This document shows, in pieces, positions 25,128-32,839 of a DNA stretch of 64,000 bases. Below the pieces are notes generated by a model. It had not been told where the DNA came from and searched no databases. It was given only the letters and a program-made list of their open reading frames with translations. The stretch covers positions 342,701 through 406,700 of the forward strand of contig NZ_RKIJ01000012.1 of assembly GCF_003752595.1 (NCBI RefSeq). Direction: 5' to 3'. This DNA is from Cellulomonas sp. PhB143 (GTDB taxonomy: Bacteria; Actinomycetota; Actinomycetes; Actinomycetales; Cellulomonadaceae). The first letter of the stretch is position 1. Every line of letters starts with the position of its first letter. The translations under genes were made by a program, and so were the position numbers.

Positions 25128-26555
25128 ATGCCGTACCCGATGGAGCGGGCATCCCGGCTCGGGCACGTTCCAGTCGTCAATAGCCAGGCGGTTCGTGACG
25201 CCTTCTCTCGATGGCAGGTGGCCCAGGCGGCTCCCTCCGACCTCGGACTAGTCGAGTCCCTGTGTCACCCGCTCGAGACCCTCCCGAACGCGCAAGCATC
25301 CGACGACGTTCGTTTTGCCATCACGGTGGATGGTTCGGACACCGAGGTCGAGGCCACGCGCGAACACCCGACGGTCAAGGTGGGCTACGTCCGCGTCGCC
25401 GCGTCCTTCGTCGACCTGTCGAAGCTCCACGCCTCGGGCGTAGGCGAGTTCGTGGACCCCGCCTTGCTCCGAGAGGCGCATAAGCACGCGGCCTTCGACG
25501 GCGCGCTGCCTGGATCAGGGTTGGTCATGCCCGGCTTCACTGGCGTCGACACCTGGCGTCAGGAACTCGATCGACTGCTCGCGGGCACAAAGTTCGACGA
25601 CGAGTCCCCGCTCACGCTCGCCGACATGCTCCTGGCGTTGCACGGTACCCCGGACGCGTCCGCGACAACGATCTCCCTGCGCCGCTGCCCAACCTGCGGC
25701 GTGAAGGACGCGGAACTTCCGGGTGGCGCGATCACCGTGCCGAAGGCTGGTACCACGTGCCCTGCCTGCCAAGCCCCGGTCTTCCTTGGAGATGCGCTTC
25801 GGACGCACGAGGAGTACTTGCCCGAGGGCTCGAACCAGTCGGCGCTCACGAGGGTCATGCTCGTGGCCGAGCGGCTGACCTCCCTTGGCTACATGCAGGT
25901 TCTCCACCGCGACCCTCATGGCGCCGATGCCATGCGGCGAACCCTCTTCATCACGGACGGTCCGCTCGCGCTGCACGGTGTGGTCGCGCCGTTGAAGCGC
26001 CGCTTCCAGGACTACCTCGGTGACCTGACCGCGGCGGCCGCCGCGAGCGGAAGCCCGGCTGCGCCGCTTGTCGTCGGGGTCGAGAAGTCCGGTCGGTTCG
26101 TGGAGCACTCGGAGCTCATCAAGACCATGATCCCCGAGGGGAGCGTGATGGCCCTGTCGAGCGAGTACATCAATCGAATCACGGGCCGGCCCGCCGACCA
26201 CCAGTACGGAGTCGACGAGTTCTACGGGCGGCGATTCATCTATCGCACACGGGCAGGGAGCACGCTCGTCATCACTGTTCCGCCGCGACCGGGGATCACG
26301 CCATACGGGACCGCAGCGGGCGAGGATATCGCAAGCTATCCGACGTTGCGTCCCATCTGTGAGGTTCTCGACCGCGTCCAGACACGGCTGTACCCGAACG
26401 CGGTTATCCCTGTCGCTCTCGCGCACTCGGCCGCGTCGCTCCCGCTAGGCGTCGGTCAGTCGGTGCTTCGCGCGATGGGTCAGGATCTCCTGGGCCTACG
26501 CCGAACGACTCAGATCGTGCAGCGCGGCCCATTCCCCGGAGCCCTCAGTAGATAG
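25128..26555 (+). CDS. NurA-domain nuclease with inserted zinc ribbon
   Basis: A 475-aa putative nuclease, the partner of the HerA gene that ends two bases upstream. The NurA fold is supported by FAITVDGSDTEV (metal-binding Asp68), FITDGPLAL (about 275), GVEKSGRF (317-324), EFYGRRFIYRT (about 364) and a C-terminal IPVALAHSAA that supplies the late His. In archaea NurA is a 5'-3' exo/endonuclease that resects DNA ends with HerA. Unusual here is an insert with CPTC (187-190) and CPAC (211-214), a zinc ribbon expected to aid DNA binding. With an adenine methyltransferase in the same operon, a restriction-like role is likely, but this is inference. Confidence 0.8.
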   Translation: MPYPMERASRLGHVPVVNSQAVRDAFSRWQVAQAAPSDLGLVESLCHPLETLPNAQASDDVRFAITVDGSDTEVEATREHPTVKVGYVRVAASFVDLSKLHASGVGEFVDPALLREAHKHAAFDGALPGSGLVMPGFTGVDTWRQELDRLLAGTKFDDESPLTLADMLLALHGTPDASATTISLRRCPTCGVKDAELPGGAITVPKAGTTCPACQAPVFLGDALRTHEEYLPEGSNQSALTRVMLVAERLTSLGYMQVLHRDPHGADAMRRTLFITDGPLALHGVVAPLKRRFQDYLGDLTAAAAASGSPAAPLVVGVEKSGRFVEHSELIKTMIPEGSVMALSSEYINRITGRPADHQYGVDEFYGRRFIYRTRAGSTLVITVPPRPGITPYGTAAGEDIASYPTLRPICEVLDRVQTRLYPNAVIPVALAHSAASLPLGVGQSVLRAMGQDLLGLRRTTQIVQRGPFPGALSR

Positions 26556-26650
26556 ACGGCGAACCGGCTCGGGAGGAAGGACATCTCTCGCTCGGAGCAC
26601 CGAGACAGCCGTTCCACTGCGCGGGCCTCGGCTGGCGTGGCACGGATGGA

Positions 26651-27760
26651 CTAACCGATGACCGCCTCGTCAACGTCATCCTCGCCGTCAGCATCATGGG
26701 CGCGGGTAATAGTCGGACTCGGCGCGCCCGAAGAAGGCTGCCAAGCCATGATCTTCGCGAAGACCTGCGGCTCACTCACCTTACGGACGAGGTAGTTAAC
26801 CCACGCCGGCGTGTAGACGTACTCGCCGAAGGCGTCGTTGTAGCGGCAGAAGTCCGACTTCGTCTTCTCAGGAGTCGGACTGTCGGCGGGGGGCCGGACA
26901 CCGAAGTACCGCCAGGCCTGAGTGTGCGCATGCATCGTGAACTCGATATTGACCTGTTCGCCGACCTGTTTCACGACGTCCTTCGGCCGGAGGTTCCCAA
27001 GGTCTTCCACCGGCACGTACTTGTCCTGGATGATCGTCTGGAACTGGTCCAGTGCCTCCGTCTGTTCGGGCGTGAGGTCTTCCATACGGATGAAGCTGAT
27101 GCTCGCGTCGGCCGTCGTCCGAGGGCCCTTGTGCGGCACGAGGAAGACCCGGAACTCGAACCTCTGATCCGCCAACGTGTCCGGCTGCAGGCCGGTCTCG
27201 AAGTCCTGCACCCACTCGAGCACGGCCTTTGGCACCCGGCTTCGCACCCGTTTCGCCGCCTCTACAGCTGAGTCGGTCAGCACAGACATGAACAACGGGA
27301 ATCGGAGTTCCTGTGCCACACCCTCCTCGGCCCCGAACAGTTCGACGACTGCCCTCTCGTAGTTGAGGAGCAGCGCCTGGGTCTTGCCCGCAACGAGCGA
27401 CGCGATGTCTCGCTCGTATCGGTGCTCGATGCGGTTACGGATCAGCATGAAGAACTCGACGTTCCGCCGGACCGGGTCGTGCTCAGTGAAGCGTTCCTTG
27501 AGCAACGTGCTCAGCGGCTTGTGCTTCCACTCGCCATCCTCGTGGTGGCGCACTCTCCAACCGCGCGCGTCACGGATGAACAGATCACCGTCGTCCTTTT
27601 CGGTCGCGGCCTGCAGCAGTCGGAGCCACGCCAGGTTCATGTGCACGACGAAGGCTTCAAGCTGACGCTCATTGCCAGAACGGTTGTACAGATCGACGGC
27701 GAGGCGTGCTTCGTTCTTCGAGGCCTGGAGCATGTGCCACCAGCGAGGACGGGGTGCCAT
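26651..27760 (-). CDS. DUF3644 domain-containing protein
   Basis: A 369-aa protein whose N-terminal half carries the DUF3644 signature: SKNEARLAVDLYNRSGNERQ, FVVHMNLAWLRLLQA, then RRNVEFFMLIRNRIEHRYE, an RNA-nuclease-like R-x4-6-H (RNRIEH) pattern of the HEPN type. The C-terminal half (YVPVEDLGNLRPKDVVKQV onward) resembles a helix-turn-helix or DNA-interaction region and ends in an acidic tail. HEPN-like proteins of this sort are common in defence islands, where they act as toxins in abortive infection. It is convergent with the NurA gene, with about 95 bp between stops. The domain name is fairly sure; toxin activity is inferred. Confidence 0.75.
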   Translation of the reverse strand: MAPRPRWWHMLQASKNEARLAVDLYNRSGNERQLEAFVVHMNLAWLRLLQAATEKDDGDLFIRDARGWRVRHHEDGEWKHKPLSTLLKERFTEHDPVRRNVEFFMLIRNRIEHRYERDIASLVAGKTQALLLNYERAVVELFGAEEGVAQELRFPLFMSVLTDSAVEAAKRVRSRVPKAVLEWVQDFETGLQPDTLADQRFEFRVFLVPHKGPRTTADASISFIRMEDLTPEQTEALDQFQTIIQDKYVPVEDLGNLRPKDVVKQVGEQVNIEFTMHAHTQAWRYFGVRPPADSPTPEKTKSDFCRYNDAFGEYVYTPAWVNYLVRKVSEPQVFAKIMAWQPSSGAPSPTITRAHDADGEDDVDEAVIG

Positions 27761-27954
27761 GGCCTCAGCCTATGGAGTTGTCCGGCGGGGCAACAGCGCG
27801 ACCGGCTGCGGTAGTCGCGTCGCCACTCGACCGTGGAGTCGTCGCCGACTCGCTGACTCGAAGCGCTGCAACACAACTCGCCACGCTGACCGTCGCGGGG
27901 CGGGGGCTCTCCGCATCGTCACGGCACGCTCTCCTGGTGTGCCGCAGGAGCGCA

Positions 27955-28042
27955 GGTGTGCCTGGCGGGACCCTGCTGGTGTGCCTGGCCCCTCGCATCG
28001 CGCAGGCCTCGTGCTGGTCAGCGAGTTTCCGGAACCACCCAC
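27955..28042. repeat. 88-bp repeat block, copy 1
   Basis: This block starts with two 11-mers GGTGTGCCTGG (27955 and 27978, spaced 23 bp) and ends with CTGGTCAGCG, then TTTCCGGAA and CACCCAC. The same arrangement, with identical total length and iteron spacing, is at 31220-31307. A further GGTGTGCC is at 27936. It looks like the end of a lost insertion element with transposase-binding iterons. The DNA from 27761 to 27954 before it holds no recognisable gene beyond the DUF3644 upstream region. Confidence 0.7.
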
Positions 28043-28046
28043 GTGA

Positions 28047-28391
28047 GGCTGTTCTCGGTTTCGAGAGCAGCGAACTTCGAAAAGTCCCGGCCGGGATACT
28101 CCGGCCGGGACTTTCGTCGTTTCTGGGTGTTCGTGCGGTCCTGCGTGGTCTCGCGGCGAGGTGATGCGCGACGGCGCGGCCTGCGTGGTGCTGATCGGGC
28201 TGGTTCAGCGGACGGTTGGGACGATTTCGAGCGGTTCTGGGGCGTGCTGATCTGTCCGGCGGTGCTGCCGGTGTTCAGGTGGTCGGGTTGTGGGGGGTGT
28301 TGCCGGCCGTGCGAGGTGGTCCTCGTCGGGGTTTGGTGCGCGAGCGGGTGGTGTAGCCGATGGACCGGTCGTCTTTGGGCTCGTCGAGGTA
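28047..28391 (-). pseudogene. direct repeat B: truncated second copy of the transposase 3' end
   Basis: This 345-bp segment repeats 17365-17710. On the minus strand it encodes a remnant of the C terminus of the same transposase type (ending GYTTRSRTKPRRGPP and then the tail), cut off at 28391 where an IS256 fragment begins. Sequence differences from copy A show that it is an older or related copy, not an assembly duplicate. Confidence 0.8.
28081..28114. terminator. hairpin terminator, second copy
   Basis: Perfect 14-bp arms AAAGTCCCGGCCGG (28081-28094) and 28101-28114 with loop GATACT, followed by CGTCGTTT. It is the counterpart of 17399-17432, here fully complementary. Confidence 0.65.
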
Positions 28392-28770
28392 TCGGCGTGA
28401 CCACCCGCGGGGAACGCGACGTCCTCAGGATCTGGACCGGCGACGGCGGCGAGGGCGCGAAGTTCTGGCTCAGCGTCCTGACGGAGTTCAAGAACCGGAG
28501 GCGTGGCGGACGTGTGCATCGCGGTCTGCGACGGTTTCGAGGGCCTGTAGGAAACGACACGACCCTGTGGGAGCACGCGCAGGCCCAGACCTGCGTGTTC
28601 CACCTGATCCGCAACACGTTCCGCTACGCCGCCCGGCAGGACTGGGGACAAGATGTCCCGGGACCTGAAGCTGATCTACAGGGCGGTGAACGCCGAGCAG
28701 GCCGAGGTTCGGATGACGACTTCGCCGAGGAATGGGACGCCAAGTACCCGGCAGTGGGGACGTGTGACTG
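28392..28770 (+). pseudogene. IS256-family (mutator-type) transposase remnant
   Basis: Characteristic IS256 segments appear in more than one frame: GERDVLRIWTGDGGEGAKFW, then VADVCIAVCDGFEGL ending in a stop, then QTCVFHLIRNTFRYAARQDW, DLKLIYRAVNAEQAE and EEWDAKYPAV. The catalytic D-region and N terminus are absent and at least three frameshifts are needed. It abuts repeat B on its left, so the two elements were joined by insertion or recombination. Confidence 0.85.
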
Positions 28771-28872
28771 AGCCGGCGCCCGGCGGGCGATCGCCGATTT
28801 CACCCGACGCCAGCCCTACCACGTGACGCGCCGCTGACATGATTGCCCTCGAGGCCGACGTGAAGGAGCCCC

Positions 28873-31068
28873 GTGGACGCCAAGACGTACCCATTGCAGG
28901 AGATTCTGAAGCCGGAGCGCCGGTACATAATCCCGACGTTCCAACGCGACTACGAGTGGACGCTTGACGGTCAGTGGAGACTCCTGTTCGAGGACCTGGA
29001 GAGCACGGCAGACAAGCTCCTTGATGCACGTTCAAGCCAGGTCGAGAACACCGTCGTCCTGAAGAACAGGGAGCAGAGCGTCACCCCGCACTTCATGGGG
29101 GCGATCGTCTGTGCGAGCCTGCCGTTCGCGACGGGAAGTGTCGCGCTCCGCTCGGTGATCGACGGTCAGCAACGCCTCACCACAATCCAGCTCCTAGTGC
29201 GAGGGCTGCTGGACGTGCTCCAGGAAGCCGAGTCGGACAGGCGCAGATCAGTTCGCCGCATGCTCTTCAACCCCGACGACGTCGTGGACTCGCCTGAAGA
29301 GGTCCACAAGCTCTGGCCGCGACGACGGGATCGCGAGGTCTGGCCCACCGCGATGGCAGATGCGGTCCCTGCCTACTCCGGGAGCAAGGACCACCTGTAC
29401 CTTCAGGCGCGCCGCTATTTTTCGGAGGCCGTCCGGCAGAGTGCGCTCAATGACGCAGGCGAATTGGATCCCACGCGTCTCCAGGCGTTGGCGGACGCAT
29501 TGTCGAGCCTGTTCAAGCTCGTCGTAATCGATCTTGAGGAAAACGACGACGCGCAGGTCATCTTCGAGGTGCTCAACGGCCGTCAGACGCCGCTTGCAGC
29601 GATCGACCTCGTGAAGAACCTTCTCTTCCTCCGAGGCGAACTTGCCGACGAGGACGTCGACCGACTTTACGACACGTACTGGGCGGACTTCGACGACGAC
29701 TGGTGGAAGTCCGTCGTCGGACGAGGCCACGCGGCGCGGGGCCGGCGCGATGTTCTGCTCTCGGTCTGGCTCACTGGTGTCTCCGGCTTCGAGGCGAACG
29801 TCAGTCACCTCTACCGGGAGGCGAGGGAGTACTTGAACGGTCCTAGCGCCCCGGACACCGAGCAAGTTCTTCGTGAGCTCAGCGAGTACGCGAAGGCCTA
29901 TCGCGCCATCTACGGCGTTGGAACCGTCGATCCGCGTTTGCGCACGTCGTACGACAGGCTCAACGAGTTCGAGATCACGACTGCGGTGCCGCTCCTTGCC
30001 TGGTTGCGCATCGCTTCGCTCGAGGTGGTCAGCCTCGACGACGAGGTGCGTGCTGTCCGTGCAGTCGAGTCGTGGGCGATGCGGCGTTCCTATGTGGGCT
30101 GGCAGACCCGCGGGTACGGCACCCACCTGGCTCGCGTCTTGCGTGTCGCGATGCGCGCGGCCGAAGCAGGTCGGAACGTCGCGGATGCGGTCGTCGACTC
30201 GCTCAAGGACGGGACGCTCGCATGGCCAACGGACGAGGACGTGCGCGGAGCGTTCCTGTCGCGGCCGTTCTACAACGCCGTCGCGCAGTACCGAATCCGC
30301 GCGTTGTTCCGAGCGATCGACAGCCAGCTCCGCCATGAGGACCCGCACGAGCCGACCGCGACGATTGGGTTTGACGACCTGCAGATCGAACACGTCTTGC
30401 CGCGCAGTTGGATGGCGCATTGGCCACTGACGGACCCCACGGGCAACCCCGTCGACCCCGACTCCGCAGACGCTGCAGCGGCACAGATGCTGCTCCAGCG
30501 CCGACAGGTACTCGACCGACTGGGCAACCTCACTCTCGTCACGCAGGCGTTCAACCTCGACGTGTCCAACCTTGGGTGGTCCGCGAAGCGTCCGGAGTTC
30601 GCGAAGCAAGGCGCACTGGTGATCAACAAGGGCGTCGCGGCCGTCCCAGAGTGGAACGAGGTCGAGATCAACGCACGAGGTGTCTTCCTCGCGGACGTGG
30701 CTACCCGCGTGTGGCCCGACCCGTTCGCTCTTGGGGCGTCAGGTCGCCTGAACTCTGCGCCGACACCGACCAGACCCGCCGCGATCACTGCCGAGCCAGC
30801 CGCGGTAAGGACGGCTACCCCGGTCCCCGGCCAACCAGTTGGTTCCATCGCTCCCTTGGTCATTGCGCTCGAGACCGTGGAGATGCAAGTGGCCGACGCC
30901 GATGCACCGTGGCCCGGCTGGGGTGTAGTCGTGAAGTGCGTCGGCGGCAGCGCCTACCTCAATCGCACCAATGTCGACGTGCGGAGCGAACAGGCAGGAA
31001 AGGTCGCCACGTGGGCTGCGGCCGGCGTGGGCGAGGAACGGGGCAACTATCTGCGCATCTCGCTGTGA
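28873..31068 (+). CDS. GmrSD-like DUF262/DUF1524 nuclease with C-terminal extension
   Basis: A 731-aa protein that resembles type IV modification-dependent restriction enzymes, in which DUF262 (GmrS-like, ParB/sulfiredoxin fold NTPase) is fused to DUF1524 (GmrD-like HNH nuclease). DUF262 motifs: IPTFQRDYEW, VIDGQQRLTT (D97 onward) and FEVLNGRQTPLAAIDLVKN. HNH motifs: IEHVLPRSW (about 505) and LGNLTLVTQAFN (about 552) with the trailing K. About 100 extra residues after the HNH domain (Pro/Thr linker, then a small domain with GWGVVVKCVGGSAYLN) are not part of the usual family. GTG start with AAGGAG upstream. It probably attacks modified phage DNA; the modification is unknown. Confidence 0.85.
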   Translation: MDAKTYPLQEILKPERRYIIPTFQRDYEWTLDGQWRLLFEDLESTADKLLDARSSQVENTVVLKNREQSVTPHFMGAIVCASLPFATGSVALRSVIDGQQRLTTIQLLVRGLLDVLQEAESDRRRSVRRMLFNPDDVVDSPEEVHKLWPRRRDREVWPTAMADAVPAYSGSKDHLYLQARRYFSEAVRQSALNDAGELDPTRLQALADALSSLFKLVVIDLEENDDAQVIFEVLNGRQTPLAAIDLVKNLLFLRGELADEDVDRLYDTYWADFDDDWWKSVVGRGHAARGRRDVLLSVWLTGVSGFEANVSHLYREAREYLNGPSAPDTEQVLRELSEYAKAYRAIYGVGTVDPRLRTSYDRLNEFEITTAVPLLAWLRIASLEVVSLDDEVRAVRAVESWAMRRSYVGWQTRGYGTHLARVLRVAMRAAEAGRNVADAVVDSLKDGTLAWPTDEDVRGAFLSRPFYNAVAQYRIRALFRAIDSQLRHEDPHEPTATIGFDDLQIEHVLPRSWMAHWPLTDPTGNPVDPDSADAAAAQMLLQRRQVLDRLGNLTLVTQAFNLDVSNLGWSAKRPEFAKQGALVINKGVAAVPEWNEVEINARGVFLADVATRVWPDPFALGASGRLNSAPTPTRPAAITAEPAAVRTATPVPGQPVGSIAPLVIALETVEMQVADADAPWPGWGVVVKCVGGSAYLNRTNVDVRSEQAGKVATWAAAGVGEERGNYLRISL

Positions 31069-31219
31069 TGAGCTGCCGTCCCTCACGTGAGCGCCGTGCT
31101 GGCCGGTGGGGCAGGACGCACTGGGCCGATGGAGGAGGTTCTGGTGTTCATCCCGCCTCTCAGAGATTGATCATGGGAGATGCCCCGAGCAGCCTTGAGA
31201 ACCGCCCCGATCGATGGCA

Positions 31220-31307
31220 GGTGTGCCTGGAAGGTACGGCGGGGTGTGCCTGGCTTCAGCGGTGACCGTGCATCGGGACTGGTCAGCGCATTTCCGGAAT
31301 CACCCAC
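31220..31307. repeat. 88-bp repeat block, copy 2
   Basis: Same organisation as 27955-28042: GGTGTGCCTGG at 31220 and 31243 (23-bp spacing) and a conserved end CTGGTCAGCG, TTTCCGGAA, CACCCAC. The middle is diverged. The two blocks are in direct orientation about 3.3 kb apart and bracket the transposase remnants and the GmrSD-like gene. Confidence 0.7.
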
Positions 31308-31350
31308 AGTGAGAGGGCTTCCTCCTGGAAGTGCTCGGCAGTTCTGAAAG

Positions 31351-31385
31351 AGGTCTCGACCGGGTTCCCCGGTCGGGGCTTTTTT
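31351..31385 (+). terminator. strong intrinsic terminator
   Basis: A 14-bp hairpin (left arm 31351-31364, right arm 31368-31381, with G-T wobbles) is followed by a run of T residues through 31385. It is unusually canonical for this GC-rich genome. It can end transcription from the GmrSD-like gene. Confidence 0.75.
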
Positions 31386-31682
31386 CGTTTGCGGCGGGCT
31401 TGTCCGGGTTGGGCGGCGCGAGCGGCGGATCCGCCGGGGTGGAAGCGGAGCGTGTGGCGCTCTGTGGGTGCCGTTGCGGTGTCGGTGAGGCGTTGCAGGG
31501 CGTCTGCCTGTGTCGTGCCGTGGGAGTGTCCGTGCGGGGCTCAGGTGCTCACGTCGTTGTGAGCGAGCGTTCCTTGGATGCTCGATCGCGGACGACGGGC
31601 TCACTCGGCGCTCGATCAAACTTGTCGGAACCTGCCGCCATCTCGGGTCGGAATCTGCCAGCAGCCGCCCAGGAGATCGCGG

Positions 31683-32760
31683 GTGGTGGAGCGCTATCGC
31701 AATGTGGCCGGCGATCGCGAACGCGAGCAGGAGGTTCGTCGCTTGCCGGGTAGGGCTCGCCGGACCAAGACGCCGGTGCTTCTGCTTGAAGGCCCCCGAG
31801 GGGTTGGCAAGTCGACGCTCCTGGCGGGTTTCGCGAATTCAGGTGTGCCCGTCGTCGACCTTGACCGAGACGACTACTTCCAGCTCGCGCAGAACAGCCC
31901 GTCGGCAGTGATCGGCGAGGTCCCGCCCATCCTCATCGACGAGTATCAGCGGGTGCCGGCGTTGCTGGACGCGATCAAGTCCCGACTGAATCGTGAGACC
32001 CGGCCCGGCATGTTCGTGCTGGCGGGTTCGGCGAGCTACGACTCGCTGCCGGTAGGCACCCAGGCGCTGACGAGCCGCCTGCAGCGACTCCCCATCCTGC
32101 CGTTCACGCAGACCGAGATCGATGCCACGGACAGTCACTTCATCGAGCGAGCCTTCGAAGGGGATGTCGACCACACGGCCCGGCTCGCGACGACGTCGCG
32201 CAGCGAGTACATCGACCGAGTCATGCGCGGGGGTATGCCCTTGGCTCTGGAGCAGCCTGCGGAGACCGACCGATGCTCAACGTCTCCAAGGTCGCTGGTG
32301 ACGTGGCTCCGTCGTGGGACACGACCTCTGCATACATCGAACTGCTCGAGGCGTTGTTCCTCATCCAGAGGCTCCCCGCTTGGGGCGCGACCCCGCTTCC
32401 CAGGAGTCTCGAGACGCCCAAGGTCCACGTGGTCGACTCCGGTGTAGGCGCTCACCTACTGCGGCTGAGCGCGGCGAAGGTGAAACGACTTGACCCGTCG
32501 GCGCTCACGGAGTTCGGGCACCTTCTCGAATCATTCGTCGTCCAGGACGCGATCCGACAAGCGACCTGGATGGATGCGCCTGTCACGGCCGGAGACCACG
32601 TGAAGCGAAGCCAGCTCTCGCCCCTCGTCGCTCTGCGTGATCGTCCGGGCTCGTCCTTCGCCGCAGGGATCGCCTTTCGTACGGGAGGCGCGGGATACGA
32701 GGCTGACGATCGAATTCATGTGCTCCCCATCGAACGGCTGTGGAAGAACCGAATTGCTGG
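31683..32760 (+). pseudogene. AAA/DUF4143 ATPase, broken
   Basis: The first part (GTG 31683) encodes ERYRNVAGDREREQEV, Walker A LEGPRGVGKSTLL and Walker B-like PPILIDEYQRVPALLDAIK, followed by VLAGSAS, the N half of the AAA_14/DUF4143 family. After MRGGMPLALEQPAETDR at about 32272 the frame changes. The DUF4143 part resumes as LNVSKVAGDV, TSAYIELLEALFLIQRLPAW and VVDSGVGAHLLRL in another frame, with roughly 40 expected residues missing. A second internal loss removes the nuclease-like motif before PIERLW, and the normal stop is gone. These ATPases are common in accessory regions. The gene is certainly not intact. Confidence 0.8.
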
Positions 32761-32781
32761 AGGCCGGCTCAGGGGATCCTG

Positions 32782-32804
32782 GCCGGGACCTTCTGTGTCC
32801 CGGC
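32782..32804. terminator. hairpin between island and amidase gene
   Basis: GCCGGGAC (32782-32789) and GTCCCGGC (32797-32804) form a perfect 8-bp stem. It lies downstream of the convergent amidase gene and marks the approximate right edge of the accessory region. Confidence 0.45.
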
Positions 32805-32839
32805 GGGTGAGCGGTCGACTGGGCGGCGACAGAGTGGGC

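Larger units (their letters stand above)
31069..31682. other. gene-free stretch in the island
   Basis: No supported coding region lies between the GmrSD-like gene and the ATPase remnant. It holds the second 88-bp repeat block and a strong terminator; the rest (31386-31682) shows nothing recognisable. Confidence 0.6.

Noticed and set aside
28047..28391. A second intact transposase
   Set aside because: Only the C-terminal coding end is present and it is cut off by an IS256 remnant.
17277..28391. Classical tRNA-integrated prophage or ICE with att repeats
   Set aside because: The repeat does not include the tRNA 3' end, and no intact phage integrase, structural or conjugation gene is present.
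31085..31619. 178-codon minus-strand frame over the gene-free stretch
   Set aside because: Arg/Pro-rich, spans a strong terminator and a repeat block, no recognisable domain.
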